The notes: generated by a model not told the origin, from the sequence alone. 64,000 bases of DNA from CAVVSD01 sp963837655 (GCA_963837655.1 CAWIOK010000006.1:1-64000); one strand, 5' to 3'; counted from the stretch's first letter, positions 16,688 through 25,714 are shown. Program-made: numbers and translations.

Positions 16688-18124
16688 TCAGGCGGTCGCT
16701 GAGCCCGCGGGCTGCGGCTGCGTGGCGCGCGCAGGGCGCGGCCGCCGCGGTCGCGGGATCCACAGCGCGGCGACCAGGGCGAGCACGCAGATGACGATCG
16801 AGATCGTGAACGCCTCGGTGTAGGCGTGCTCGGTTGGGATGCTCGACGCCCCGATCGTGTCGGCGGTCAGCAGCGCGGTGACGACCGCGGCACCGAACGC
16901 GCCGCCGACCGTCCGCATGATCGTGTTGATGCCGGTCGCCACGCCCACCTCGCTCGGGTCGACGAGGCTGACGATGAGGTTGGCCATCGAGGCGAACCCG
17001 AACGAGATGCCGACGCCGAGGATGAGGTTCGACGCGATGAACTGCGCCGTCGTGTCGTGGGCGACGGCGAGGATCGCGAACGAGATCGCGTTGGCGATCG
17101 TGCCCGTGGCGAGCACCGCGCGGAAGCCGATCCGGTTCCCCAGCAGCCCGGCGAGCGGCCCGCACACGAGCATGACGAACGACGCGGGCGCCATCAGCAG
17201 CCCCGACTGCAGCACCGTCATGCCGAAGCCGTAGCCGGTGGACTCGGGCGCCTGCGCGAACTGCGGCACCATGAGGAACGAGCCGAACATCGCGACGCCG
17301 ATGAGGAAGCCGGTGATGTTCGTCGCCAGCACCGGGCGATCGGAGAGCACCCGCATGTCCACCAGCGGCTGGCTGCGGCGCAGCTCGAAGGCGACGAAGG
17401 CGACGAGGATGACGACACCGGTGAGCAGCGCTCCCATCGTCCTCCCGGAGCCCCACCCCCAGGTGTTGGCCTTGGAGATGCCCAACAGCAACGCGGCGAG
17501 TCCCAGCGAGAGCAGCGCTGCGCCCGCCCAGTCGATGCTGGTCCGTTCCCGCGGGGGCGACGGCGGGACGAGGCGATGGACGAGGAACGCGGCGGGCAGC
17601 GCGAGCATCCCGATCCAGAAGAGCCAGTGGACGTCGGCGTTGTCGACGATCACGCCCGACAGCGGCAGGCCGATGCCACCGCCGATGCCGAACATCGCCG
17701 AGATCATCCCGATCGCGACCGACCGTCGCTCGGCCGGGAGCTCGTCGTTGATGATCCCGAACGCGAGCGGGAAGACGCCACCGGCGACGCCCTGGATCAC
17801 GCGCCCCGCGATGAGCACCTCGATCGATCCGGCGACCGCGGACACGATCGAGCCGAAGGAGAAGATCAGCAGCACGCCGGTCAGGACGCGCGCCTTGCCG
17901 AACAGGTCGCCGAGCTTGCCCGCGAGCGGGGTGCACACCGACGCCGACAGGAGGAACCCGGTGAGCACCCAGGACGTCGTCGAGGACTCCGTGCCGAACT
18001 CCCGCGTGAGGGCCGGGATCGCCGGGGCGACCAGCGTCTGCGCGAGCGCGTAGGTCAGCGTGGCCAGCAGCAGCGCGCCGATGATCGGCGCGGCCGGCTT
18101 TCCGTGGACCGTGGTCACCGGCAT
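16688..18124 (-). CDS. MFS transporter, DHA2 (EmrB/QacA) drug-efflux type
   Basis: A 478-residue membrane protein with about 14 hydrophobic spans, the layout of the DHA2 family of proton-driven drug exporters. Motif A is at LAGKLGDLFGKARVLTG (about residues 68-84). ALTREFGTESSTTSWVLTGF after the first span is characteristic of the family. The last 30 residues are a charged, proline-rich cytoplasmic tail. The substrate is unknown. It is followed on the same strand by ilvC after 27 bases. A methyltransferase gene ends 70 bases upstream, so it may be the last gene of that unit or independent. I see no clear ribosome site. Confidence 0.88.
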   Translation of the reverse strand: MPVTTVHGKPAAPIIGALLLATLTYALAQTLVAPAIPALTREFGTESSTTSWVLTGFLLSASVCTPLAGKLGDLFGKARVLTGVLLIFSFGSIVSAVAGSIEVLIAGRVIQGVAGGVFPLAFGIINDELPAERRSVAIGMISAMFGIGGGIGLPLSGVIVDNADVHWLFWIGMLALPAAFLVHRLVPPSPPRERTSIDWAGAALLSLGLAALLLGISKANTWGWGSGRTMGALLTGVVILVAFVAFELRRSQPLVDMRVLSDRPVLATNITGFLIGVAMFGSFLMVPQFAQAPESTGYGFGMTVLQSGLLMAPASFVMLVCGPLAGLLGNRIGFRAVLATGTIANAISFAILAVAHDTTAQFIASNLILGVGISFGFASMANLIVSLVDPSEVGVATGINTIMRTVGGAFGAAVVTALLTADTIGASSIPTEHAYTEAFTISIVICVLALVAALWIPRPRRPRPARATQPQPAGSATA

Positions 18125-18194
18125 GGACGCGCCTCAGATGCCGCGGTTGGGTCGCCCAGCGACGCAACCGCAAGCGAAGACGAAGTCTTCGCCG

Positions 18195-19043
18195 TCAAGC
18201 CGAGGCGGCGGCGACGTTCGTCCGTGCGGGGAGCGCGACCGTCCCGTCCTCGGCGACGTACTCCGCCAGCCGGCCGTCGATCGCGTCGCGCAGGTCATCG
18301 CGCTGCGCGGGCGTGATGCTCGTGACGCCCTCGCGAAGCCCTGGCGACAGCTCGAGCTGCGTGTCCCACCAGTCGTCGAGGCTCGGGAAGCGGAACGTGA
18401 AGTCGACCTGGTCGATCTCGGCGAGGACGAAGCCCGCGTCCTCCAGCGCCTCGCCGATCACATCCGGATCGCGCCAGGCGAACTGACCCGGTGCGGTCGG
18501 GTCGGGCGGCTCGGCGGCGCCGATGCGCACGAGCTCCTGGTTGGGCACGGCCGACCAGGGGTTGTCCTCGGGTCCGGTCCACGCCGCCAGCGCGACGGTG
18601 CCGCCCGGCTTGAGCACGCGGCGCGTCTCGCGCAGCGCGGCATCCGGATCGGCGAGCAGCATGTAGCCCCAGCGACAGAGCACGCCGTCGACGTCGGCCG
18701 TCGGCAGGTCGATCCACTCGGCGTCCATGACCTTGAACTCGACGTTGGAGATGCTCAGCTCGGCCGCGCGAGCCTTCGCGACCTCGAGCATCGCCTCCGC
18801 GACGTCGGTGAGGATCATCGTGCCCATCGGGTACAGGAGCTCCGCGGCGCGCAGGCCCGTGTCCCCCGGGCCCGCCGCCAGCTCGAGCATCCGCAGCCCC
18901 GGCTGCGGATCGACGCGCTCGACGAGCCACTGCGAGACGGGCTCGGCGGCCGCCTGGAAGACGGCGCGCTGCGAGCCCCACCCCTGCGCGGCGCGCTCCC
19001 ACCGCTCGGTGATCTGGGCTCGCAGCTCGTCGGGATCGCTCAT
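18195..19043 (-). CDS. Class I SAM-dependent methyltransferase (candidate MenG, unproven)
   Basis: A 282-residue Rossmann-fold methyltransferase. Motif I is LRMLELAAGPGDTG (about residues 50-63), with the acidic residue of motif II in MILTDVAEAML and motif III near VDGVLCRWGYMLLADP. It belongs to the broad UbiE-like group but lacks the usual UbiE/MenG N-terminus (FDxxAxxYD followed by a long helix) and is longer than MenG. The ATG overlaps the menE stop by four bases (ATGA), so it is translated with a menaquinone gene. That position makes methylation of demethylmenaquinone a reasonable guess, but a different small-molecule substrate is equally possible. Confidence 0.8.
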   Translation of the reverse strand: MSDPDELRAQITERWERAAQGWGSQRAVFQAAAEPVSQWLVERVDPQPGLRMLELAAGPGDTGLRAAELLYPMGTMILTDVAEAMLEVAKARAAELSISNVEFKVMDAEWIDLPTADVDGVLCRWGYMLLADPDAALRETRRVLKPGGTVALAAWTGPEDNPWSAVPNQELVRIGAAEPPDPTAPGQFAWRDPDVIGEALEDAGFVLAEIDQVDFTFRFPSLDDWWDTQLELSPGLREGVTSITPAQRDDLRDAIDGRLAEYVAEDGTVALPARTNVAAASA

Positions 19044-20317
19044 GCCAGGAGCCTACGCAGCAGCTTCCCGGAGGGCGTCCGCGGGAGCGTGCCGACGAAT
19101 CCGACGTCCTTGGGCACCTTGAAGCCGGCCAGCCGCGTGCGGACGTGGGCGCGCAGCTCGTCGGCGCTCGCGGCGGCACCGGGCGCGAGGACCACGGTGG
19201 CGACCACCGCCTCCCCCCACTCGTCGTCGGGCCGTGCGTGGACCGCGGCCTCGGCGACGGCCGGATGGGCCTCGAGCACCGCCTCGACCTCGGCGGGGGC
19301 GACGTTCTCCCCACCGGTCACGATCGTGTCCGCTGCGCGGCCGGTGATCGACAGGCGCCCGTCGGCGTCCATGCTGCCGAGATCCCCCGTGTGCAGCAGG
19401 CCGTCGTCGCCTCGTGCGCCCGGCGCAACCGTCGCGCCGCCCACGAGGATCTCGCCCGCAGGGGAGAGCTCGACCCGCGTGCAGAACAACGGGAAGCCCC
19501 CGGTGGTCACCTGCGAGCAGGCCTCGGTGAGGCCGTAGGTCGAGACGACGGGCACGCCGGCCGCGTCCGAGCGCTCGAGCAGCACGGGCGGGATCGGCCC
19601 GCCGCCCAGGAGCACGGCGCGCAGTCGCACCGGGTCGCGCAGCCCGGCGTCCAGGAGCCGGGCGAGCTGGGTGGGCACGAGCGAGACCAGCGTCGCGCGT
19701 TGCAGCTCGACGAGCACCGCGTCCATGTCGAACGAGGGGTGCACGACCGCGGTCGTCCCGTAGATCGAGGACCGCAGCAGGATGGACAGACCGCCGACGT
19801 GCGCGAGCGGCAGCGCGCTCAGCCAGCGCTCCTCGGGATCGAGGCCGAGCGCGACCGCTGAGCCGAGCGCGCTCCAGAGCCAGTTGGCGTAGGTCAGCTC
19901 GATCGCCCGGCCGTCGCCGGTCGTGCCCGAGGTGTGGATGACGGCGGCGACCGCGTCGACGTCGTGCGTGGCCGCGAGCGGCGCGTCGCCCTCCGGCCCC
20001 TCCAGCGCGGCGTCGACCGTCAGGACGCACGTGGTCGCGCGCGCGGCCCGCTCCTCGTCGCCGAGCCGCAGGTCCACGGGCACCGCGACGGCGCCCAGCC
20101 GCAGGCAGCCGTGCAGGGCCACCGCGAACGCCGCTCCCGGCGGCAGCGCGATCCCGACCCGGTCGCCGGCACGAGCGCCGCGCGCATGCAGGCGTCGGGC
20201 CACGACGTCGGCCTCGGCGAGGAGGTCCGTGTACGTGAGCGTGCGCCCGTCGGCGACGACGGCGGGTGCGTCAGGGTGGCGCAGGGCGGCGCGCGGGAGC
20301 CATGCTTGGACCTCCAT
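19040..20317 (-). CDS. menE: 2-succinylbenzoate-CoA ligase
   Basis: A 425-residue adenylate-forming enzyme that activates o-succinylbenzoate with CoA. The AMP-binding P-loop is VIHTSGTTGDGRAIELTY (about residue 128). A5-type VSTYGLTEACSQVTTG follows near 250, the A7-type aspartate is in LLHTGDLGSMD, and the C-terminal lysine is in RTPSGKLLRRLL near the end. It is shorter than acetyl-CoA synthetases, as MenE proteins are. It is divergent from menB with only 21 bases between start codons, and a CAGACT hexamer eight bases upstream suggests a leaderless start. Neighbouring menB, menA and menC settle the function among the many acyl-CoA ligases. Confidence 0.92.
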   Translation of the reverse strand: MEVQAWLPRAALRHPDAPAVVADGRTLTYTDLLAEADVVARRLHARGARAGDRVGIALPPGAAFAVALHGCLRLGAVAVPVDLRLGDEERAARATTCVLTVDAALEGPEGDAPLAATHDVDAVAAVIHTSGTTGDGRAIELTYANWLWSALGSAVALGLDPEERWLSALPLAHVGGLSILLRSSIYGTTAVVHPSFDMDAVLVELQRATLVSLVPTQLARLLDAGLRDPVRLRAVLLGGGPIPPVLLERSDAAGVPVVSTYGLTEACSQVTTGGFPLFCTRVELSPAGEILVGGATVAPGARGDDGLLHTGDLGSMDADGRLSITGRAADTIVTGGENVAPAEVEAVLEAHPAVAEAAVHARPDDEWGEAVVATVVLAPGAAASADELRAHVRTRLAGFKVPKDVGFVGTLPRTPSGKLLRRLLA

Positions 20318-20324
20318 GCGTCAC

Positions 20325-20331
20325 TAGTCTG
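20325..20331. promoter_or_regulatory. Overlapping divergent -10 elements between menE and menB
   Basis: TAGTCT on the plus strand (20325-20330) ends eight bases before the menB ATG. CAGACT on the minus strand (20331-20326) ends eight bases before the menE ATG. The two share five base pairs in a 21-base gap, so the promoters should exclude each other and both messages would be leaderless. Confidence 0.4.
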
Positions 20332-20338
20332 CCCGCCC

Positions 20339-21163
20339 ATGAGCGTGGACTGGACCCCGGGGGGCGAGTACGGCGACATCCGCTACGAGCTCAGCGCCGA
20401 CGGCATCGCGAAGATCACGATCGATCGGCCTGAGGTGCGCAACGCCTTCCGCCCCCAGACGATCGTCGAGATCTCCGATGCGCTCGAGACGGCGCGCGAG
20501 GACCCGTCGGTCGGGGTGATCGTCCTGACGGGCGAGGGCCCGCTGGCGTTCTGCTCCGGCGGCGACCAGCGCGTCCGCGGCGACACCGGCTACGTCGCCG
20601 AGGGAGCATCGGTCGGGCGCTTCCACGTCACCGACCTGCATGTCCAGATCCGCCGGCTGCCCAAGCCCGTCGTGGCGATGGTGGCGGGCTACGCCGTCGG
20701 CGGCGGGCAGGTGCTGCAGATGGTCTGCGACCTCACGATCGCGGCCGACAACGCCCGCTTCGGCCAGACCGGACCGCGCGTCGGCTCCTGGGACGGCGGG
20801 TTCGGCGCGTCACTCATGCGCGACATGGTCGGCACGAAGAAGGCCAAGGAGATGTGGCTGCTGTGCCGGCAGTACGACGCGCAGCAGGCACTCGACATGG
20901 GCCTCGTGAACACCGTCGTCCCGCTCGACCGCCTCGAGGAGGAGACGGTCGCCTGGTGCCGGGAGATGCTGGCCCTCTCCCCCTTCGCGCTCAGGCTCGT
21001 CAAGGCCTCCTTCCACGCCCACGAGGACGGGTACGCCGGCATCCAGCAGCTGGCCCACGACGCGAACCTCCTCTTCTACGCAAGCGACGAGGCGAAGGAG
21101 GGCCGCGAGGCCTACAAGGCCCGTCGCCCGCCCGACTTCTCCAGGTTCCCCCGGCGCGCCTGA
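20339..21163 (+). CDS. menB: 1,4-dihydroxy-2-naphthoyl-CoA synthase
   Basis: A 274-residue crotonase-fold enzyme that closes the second ring of menaquinone from o-succinylbenzoyl-CoA. MenB-specific stretches are FCSGGDQRVRGDTGY (about residue 72; oxyanion hole), AGYAVGGGQVLQMVCDLTIA and PRVGSWDGGFG (about residue 145), with RPPDFSRFPR at the end. Start ATG at 20339, eight bases after a -10-like TAGTCT. It overlaps menA by one base (TGATG). The order menB-menA-menC plus the divergent menE makes the assignment secure against other enoyl-CoA hydratases. Confidence 0.96.
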   Translation: MSVDWTPGGEYGDIRYELSADGIAKITIDRPEVRNAFRPQTIVEISDALETAREDPSVGVIVLTGEGPLAFCSGGDQRVRGDTGYVAEGASVGRFHVTDLHVQIRRLPKPVVAMVAGYAVGGGQVLQMVCDLTIAADNARFGQTGPRVGSWDGGFGASLMRDMVGTKKAKEMWLLCRQYDAQQALDMGLVNTVVPLDRLEEETVAWCREMLALSPFALRLVKASFHAHEDGYAGIQQLAHDANLLFYASDEAKEGREAYKARRPPDFSRFPRRA

Positions 21164-22053
21164 TGCACATGTGGCTCATGGCGGCCCGGCTGCGGACGCT
21201 GCCCGCTGCCGTGGCCCCGGTCCTGGTCGGCACGTCGATCGCAGTGACGCGCGACGTGTTCCGCCCCGGCGCGTTCATCGCCGCGCTGCTGGGCTCGATC
21301 CTGATCCAGGTCGGGACGAACCTCTCCAACGACTACTCCGACGCGCGACGCGGGGCCGATACCGAGGACCGGCTGGGGCCGATGCGCGTGACCGCCGGCG
21401 GGCTCGTGCCTCCGAAGACCGTCCTGCTCTGGACCTACCTGACCTTCGGCGCGGCGGCGCTGTGCGGCGTGTATCTGGTCATCGTCGCCGGCTGGCCGCT
21501 GCTCGTCCTGGGCATCCTGTCGATCCTCGCCGGCGTCCTGTACACCGGCGGGCCGCGCCCGTACGGCTACGAGGGACTGGGCGAGATCTTCGTGTTCCTG
21601 TTCTTCGGGGTCGTCGCCGTCTCTGGATCGGCGTTCGCGCAGCTCGAGTCGTGGCCGTGGCAGTCCTTCGCGCTCGCGGTCCCCGTCGGGCTGCTCGTCA
21701 CGGCGATCCTCGTCGTCAACAACATCCGCGACATGGACACCGACCGACGGGCGGGCAAGCGCACGCTCGCGGTCCGCCTCGGCCGCCGGCGCGCCCGCGC
21801 CGAGTACACGGCGCTCATGCTGGGCGGCTTCGCCGTCCTCATCCCGATCGCGGCCATCGAGATCGCGGACTCGGGCTCCTGGAGCGCGCTGTGGTGGCTG
21901 CTGCCGTGGCTGTTCATCCCGCTCGCGATGAAGCTCATCGGCGTCGTGCGCACCCGTGTCGACGGGCCGACGCTGAACGGCGCCCTCGCGCGCACCGCCG
22001 GTCTGCAGCTCGGGTTCTGCGTGCTGCTGACTGCAGGCATCCTCATCTCATGA
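21163..22053 (+). CDS. menA: 1,4-dihydroxy-2-naphthoate polyprenyltransferase
   Basis: A 296-residue integral membrane UbiA-family prenyltransferase that attaches the isoprenoid tail to dihydroxynaphthoate. The two aspartate-rich motifs are NLSNDYSDARRGADTEDR (about residues 48-65) and NNIRDMDTDRRAGKRTLAVR (about residues 186-205). About eight hydrophobic spans surround them. The ATG at 21163 shares one base with the menB stop (TGATG). The C-terminus overlaps the menC start by four bases (ATGA). The tight coupling of three consecutive men genes indicates one operon. Confidence 0.94.
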   Translation: MHMWLMAARLRTLPAAVAPVLVGTSIAVTRDVFRPGAFIAALLGSILIQVGTNLSNDYSDARRGADTEDRLGPMRVTAGGLVPPKTVLLWTYLTFGAAALCGVYLVIVAGWPLLVLGILSILAGVLYTGGPRPYGYEGLGEIFVFLFFGVVAVSGSAFAQLESWPWQSFALAVPVGLLVTAILVVNNIRDMDTDRRAGKRTLAVRLGRRRARAEYTALMLGGFAVLIPIAAIEIADSGSWSALWWLLPWLFIPLAMKLIGVVRTRVDGPTLNGALARTAGLQLGFCVLLTAGILIS

Positions 22054-23066
22054 TCCTGGACGTGGAGGAGCGCAGGGTCGCGTTCCGGTCGCCGCTGCGG
22101 ACCTCCTACGCCGTCCTGCACGAGCGCACGCTCTTCGACGTGCGCCTGCGCGGCGACGACGACGTGATCGGGCGTGGCGAGGCGGCGCCGCTGGAGCCCT
22201 ACGACGGCGTCAGCGACGGCGAGGTCCGTGCCGCGCTCGCCCTCTACGCGGCGGCGGTCGAGGCGCTCGGCCCCGACGCGGAGGGCGTCACCGTGCTCGA
22301 CGCGTGCCGCGCTGCGGCCGACCTGCCCCAGGCGCTCGCGGCGATCGACCTCGCGCTCTGGGACCGCGCGGGACGGCACGCAGGGCGCCCGGTGGCCGAG
22401 CTGCTGACCGACGACCCGCTCGCCGCGGTGCCCGTGAACGCGACGGTCGACGCCGCGGACCGCGCGACCGCCGCTGCCGCGTGCGCCGAGGCGGTGGCGG
22501 CGGGGTTCTCCTGCGTGAAGCTGAAGGTCGGCGTGGGCGACGACGCCGGGCGCGTCGCGGCCGCCCGGGCCGCCGGTGGGCCACATCTCGCCCTGCGACT
22601 GGACGCCAACGGCGCGTGGGAGGTCGAGGAGGCCGTCCGCACCATCGAGGCGCTCGCGCCGGCCGGGCTCGAGCTCGTCGAGGAGCCCGTCCACGGCACG
22701 CGCGGGCTGCGGGCGGTGCGCGACCGCGTGCCGGTCCGCATCGCGATGGACGAGACCGGCGACGAGCCGGGGGCGGTGGCGTCCGGCGCGGCCGACGCGG
22801 TCTGCCTGAAGGTGGGGCGCCGGGGCGGCATCTCCGGGCTGCTGGCCACGGCCGCGCTCGCGCGGGCCACGGGCGCGGAGGTGTACCTCGCGTCGACGTT
22901 CGACGGGCCGCTGGGCATCGCGGCCGCGGTGCACTGCGCCGCCGCACTGCGCGTACAGGCACCATGCGGGCTCGCAACGCTTAGTCTTCTCGATCTACCG
23001 ATGCCCGGTGCGCTGCGGGTTCGCAACGGCGCCATCCCCGTGCCCGCGGGTCCCGGGCTGTACTGA
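22050..23066 (+). CDS. menC: o-Succinylbenzoate synthase (enolase superfamily)
   Basis: A 338-residue enolase-superfamily enzyme. The catalytic lysine pair is in FSCVKLKVGVG (KxK, about residue 157). The metal ligands are Asp in LRLDANGAW, Glu in LVEEPV and Asp/Glu in IAMDETGDE, and the second base lysine is in AVCLKVGRRGG. MenC dehydrates the cyclohexadiene intermediate to o-succinylbenzoate. Dipeptide epimerases share this architecture, but the four-base overlap with menA argues for MenC. The downstream secreted hydrolase starts directly after the stop (TGAGTG). Confidence 0.9.
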   Translation: MILDVEERRVAFRSPLRTSYAVLHERTLFDVRLRGDDDVIGRGEAAPLEPYDGVSDGEVRAALALYAAAVEALGPDAEGVTVLDACRAAADLPQALAAIDLALWDRAGRHAGRPVAELLTDDPLAAVPVNATVDAADRATAAAACAEAVAAGFSCVKLKVGVGDDAGRVAAARAAGGPHLALRLDANGAWEVEEAVRTIEALAPAGLELVEEPVHGTRGLRAVRDRVPVRIAMDETGDEPGAVASGAADAVCLKVGRRGGISGLLATAALARATGAEVYLASTFDGPLGIAAAVHCAAALRVQAPCGLATLSLLDLPMPGALRVRNGAIPVPAGPGLY

Positions 23067-24533
23067 GTGCGCCGCCTCCTTCCCATCCCGCTCGTCCTCG
23101 CCGCCCTCCTCGCGGTGGCGGCGCCTGCGCGCGCGGCGGACGACGCCGCCCCCTGCCCGCGGGGTGTGCAGTGCCGCACCGTGACGGTGCCGCTGGACCG
23201 CTCCGGGCGGGTGCCGGGCAGGGTCGCGCTGCACGTGGGGCTCATCCGCGCACGCCGTGCGACCCGCGCGCCGATCCTCGCGCTGGCCGGCGGTCCCGGT
23301 CAGGCGACGGTGCCGTTCACCTCCGACTTCGCCGACGAGCTCGGCTCCCGCGGCGCCCGCCGCGACCTCATCACGCTCGACACGCGCGGGACCGGCTGGT
23401 CGGGGCTCGTGCGCTGCCGCGCGTACGAGCAGGCCTTCGCCGCGTCCGAGGTGGCCTCGGCATCGTCCTGCGCGCGGGAGCTCGGTGCCCGGCGGTCGTT
23501 CTACACGTCGGCGGACGTCGCGGCCGACATCGACGCGGTGCGGCGCCGGCTGGGCGTCCCGAAGATCGCCGTCTACGGCGTCTCCTACGGCACGCGCGTC
23601 GCGCTGGAGTACGCGCGCCGGTATCCGCAGCACACCGACCGGATCATCCTCGACTCGCCGCTGGAGCAGGACGGGACCGACCCGTTCTCCCTCGCGACGC
23701 TGCAGGCGATCCCGCGGGTCCTGCATCGCATCTGCAGCTACGGCTGCGGTGGGAACGAGCATCCGGTCGGCGATCTCAAGACCCTCGGCGCCCAGCTTCG
23801 CGCGAAGCCGCTCGAGCGCGTCGTGCGCGACGGCCGCAGCAGCATCACCGTCCAGGTGACCGAGGACGACCTCTACACGCTGCTCGTCACCACCGACCTC
23901 TTCGTGCCGCTCATGCAAGCCTTCCCGATCGTCGTGGACGAGGCCCTGAAGGGCCGCTACGCGTCGCTCATCGGGCTCATGCGCGCGGCCGATGGTCTGG
24001 ACTCGCTCGGGACGCTCCGCGACTTCAGCCCCGGGCTGTTCGCTGCGACGCTGTGCGAGGAGTCCCCCGTCGCCTGGGACCGCACCGCCGACGCCGTGAC
24101 GCGCTACGCGCAGATGCAGGCGGCGCTCGCGGCGGTGCCCGACAGCGCGGTCAGCCCGTTCGACCGCAAGGCTGCGCGGAACGCCGGGATCTGGCCCGTC
24201 TGCGGACACTGGCCCTCGCCGGCGTCCGCCCCGGCCCCAGAGCCGCCCCTGCCCGACGTGCCCTTCCTGATCCTGTCGGGTGAGCTGGATCTGCGCACGC
24301 CGCTGGAAGGCGCGCGGCGGCTGGCGGCGCAACTCCCGGACGCGCGGCTCGTCCGCGAGCCGGGCTGGGGCCACGACACGCTCTCCTCCGGCGAGGGCGG
24401 CTGCGCCGCTCCCGCCACGCGCCGGTTCCTGCGTGGGCTGCCGGTCACCGGGTGCGGTCGGCTGACGATCTCCCCGGCGAAGGCCGTCGCCGCCGCGACA
24501 CGGCTGCCGCGGCCGAGCCTGCCACCGCGATGA
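23067..24533 (+). CDS. Secreted alpha/beta hydrolase, tripeptidyl-aminopeptidase (TAP)-like
   Basis: A 488-residue protein with a Sec signal peptide (MRRLLPIPLVLAALLAVAAP, cleavage likely after ARA about residue 26). The nucleophile is in AVYGVSYGTRVALEYA (about residue 174). The acid and histidine of the triad are in LSGELDLRTP (about residue 405) and GWGHDT (about residue 435) within the C-terminal TAP-like domain. Related Streptomyces enzymes cut tripeptides or proline from peptides outside the cell. It follows menC without a gap, so it is probably transcribed with the men genes though functionally unrelated. The GTG at 23067 is the only start that provides the signal peptide. Confidence 0.85.
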   Translation: MRRLLPIPLVLAALLAVAAPARAADDAAPCPRGVQCRTVTVPLDRSGRVPGRVALHVGLIRARRATRAPILALAGGPGQATVPFTSDFADELGSRGARRDLITLDTRGTGWSGLVRCRAYEQAFAASEVASASSCARELGARRSFYTSADVAADIDAVRRRLGVPKIAVYGVSYGTRVALEYARRYPQHTDRIILDSPLEQDGTDPFSLATLQAIPRVLHRICSYGCGGNEHPVGDLKTLGAQLRAKPLERVVRDGRSSITVQVTEDDLYTLLVTTDLFVPLMQAFPIVVDEALKGRYASLIGLMRAADGLDSLGTLRDFSPGLFAATLCEESPVAWDRTADAVTRYAQMQAALAAVPDSAVSPFDRKAARNAGIWPVCGHWPSPASAPAPEPPLPDVPFLILSGELDLRTPLEGARRLAAQLPDARLVREPGWGHDTLSSGEGGCAAPATRRFLRGLPVTGCGRLTISPAKAVAAATRLPRPSLPPR

Positions 24534-24562
24534 GTCCGGGGGACGCGCGTCGTCCTCCTGGC

Positions 24563-24990
24563 ATGGCACGAGTGATCGCGAACATGTCGATGTCGCTCTT
24601 CGGCTGGTCGGGCGCCGCCTCTACGACCTGACGAACGGCTGGAACGCCCGGCCGCCCGCAGACGCGCCGATGGTCGTCCTCACGCACCATCCGCCGGCGG
24701 ACTGGCCGCGCGACGGCGTCGAGATCCGCTTCGCGCGCGACGCCGAGTCGGCGATCGCGGTGGCGTCCGAGCTCGCGCGCGACCGCGTCGTGGCCGTGGG
24801 CGGCACCGGCGCGGCTCGGGCGTGCCTGGACGCAGGCCTGCTCGACGAGATCGTGGTGAACCTCATCCCGGTCGTCCTCGGGAGCGGGATCCCGTGGTTC
24901 GCGGGCGCGCAGGGCCCGGTCCGGCTCGAGGATCCCGAGATCGTCGCCGCCGAGGGCGTCACGCACCTGCGCTATCGGGTCCGGCGCTGA
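24563..24990 (+). pseudogene. Decayed DHFR/RibD C-terminal-family reductase (internal deletion plus frameshift)
   Basis: The 5' end (ATG at 24563) encodes MARVIANMSMSL, the usual start of small DHFR-like RibD_C proteins, then stops at 24631. From about 24606 another frame encodes VGRRLYDLTNGWNARPPADA and continues through VVAVGGTGAARACLDAGLLDEI to the stop at 24990, the usual C-terminal half. Intact relatives carry about 80 more residues between these two parts, so an internal deletion seems to have joined them out of frame. The downstream piece has an in-frame ATG at 24670 but lacks the N-terminal half of the fold. Its 3' end overlaps the convergent menH by 32 bases. Confidence 0.75.
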
Positions 24991-25702
24991 TCGCAGCGGC
25001 GATCGCGGCCGGCTTCTCCAAGGGCAGGGCGTGCCCGGTGTCGGGCACGATCGTGAACGTCGCGTCGGGCAGTCCCTCTGCGAGCCGTCGCCCGAGCTCG
25101 ACGAACTTGCGGTCGCGCTCGCCCACGAGCACGGCCGCGGGCATCGTCAGCTCGTGGAGGCGATCCCACAGCGGCATCATCCGCCCGGTGCCGACGCCGC
25201 GCAGCACGTCGGCGAGGTGCCTGGGGTCGTTGCGTAGCCGGTCCTCGTGGGAGAGCTCGGCGACCTCCTGGGTCTGCCCGCCGAACAGCGCCTGGGCGGC
25301 CCAGGCGCGGGCGGCGGCGTCGATGCCCTGGCCCTCCATGCGCCGGGCCAGCTGCTCGTCGGAGGCGATGCGGGCCTCGCGGTCGGCCGCGTCGTCGATG
25401 CCTGCGGTCGTGGACACGAGCACCAGGCGGTTGATCCGCTCGGGTACGGCGAGCGCCAGGTGCAGACCGACGCGGCCGCCCTGCGAGTACCCCACGAGGG
25501 TGAACGGGCCGTCGCCGGCCGCGTGCAGCACGTCGCCCACGATCTCGTCGAAGCCGATCGGGCGGATCGGGCCGGCGTCGCCGTGTCCGCGGAGGTCGGG
25601 GGCGACGGGGCGGTACCGTGCCTCGCCGAGCATGGCCAGGACCGGCTCCCAGCTCCGGCCGGTCTGGGTGAACCCGTGCAGCAGCACCAGCGTCTCGCGC
25701 AT
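24959..25702 (-). CDS. menH: 2-succinyl-6-hydroxy-2,4-cyclohexadiene-1-carboxylate synthase (alpha/beta hydrolase)
   Basis: A 247-residue alpha/beta hydrolase. MenH features are LVLLHGFTQTGRSWEPV at the N-terminus, the nucleophile serine in LVGYSQGGRVGLHLA (about residue 82), the aspartate in VLVGERDRKF and the histidine in VPDTGHALPLEKP. MenH eliminates pyruvate from the MenD product. The gene is divergent from menD with only nine bases between start codons. A CAAGAT -10-like hexamer ends six bases before the ATG at 25702, so that ATG is preferred over the in-frame GTG at 25708. Without menD beside it, a generic hydrolase label would be safer. Confidence 0.82.
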   Translation of the reverse strand: MRETLVLLHGFTQTGRSWEPVLAMLGEARYRPVAPDLRGHGDAGPIRPIGFDEIVGDVLHAAGDGPFTLVGYSQGGRVGLHLALAVPERINRLVLVSTTAGIDDAADREARIASDEQLARRMEGQGIDAAARAWAAQALFGGQTQEVAELSHEDRLRNDPRHLADVLRGVGTGRMMPLWDRLHELTMPAAVLVGERDRKFVELGRRLAEGLPDATFTIVPDTGHALPLEKPAAIAAAISAGPDSAGA

Positions 25703-25708
25703 CCCCAC

Positions 25709-25714
25709 ATCTTG
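25709..25714 (-). promoter_or_regulatory. -10-like CAAGAT of menH, containing the menD start codon
   Basis: On the minus strand CAAGAT ends six bases before the menH ATG. Read on the plus strand the same six bases (ATCTTG) contain the TTG start codon of menD. Transcription of the two genes therefore starts in overlapping DNA. Confidence 0.35.

Noticed and set aside
18195..19043. Methyltransferase named menG outright
   Set aside because: It overlaps menE but lacks the usual UbiE/MenG N-terminal signature and is longer, so only candidate status is given.
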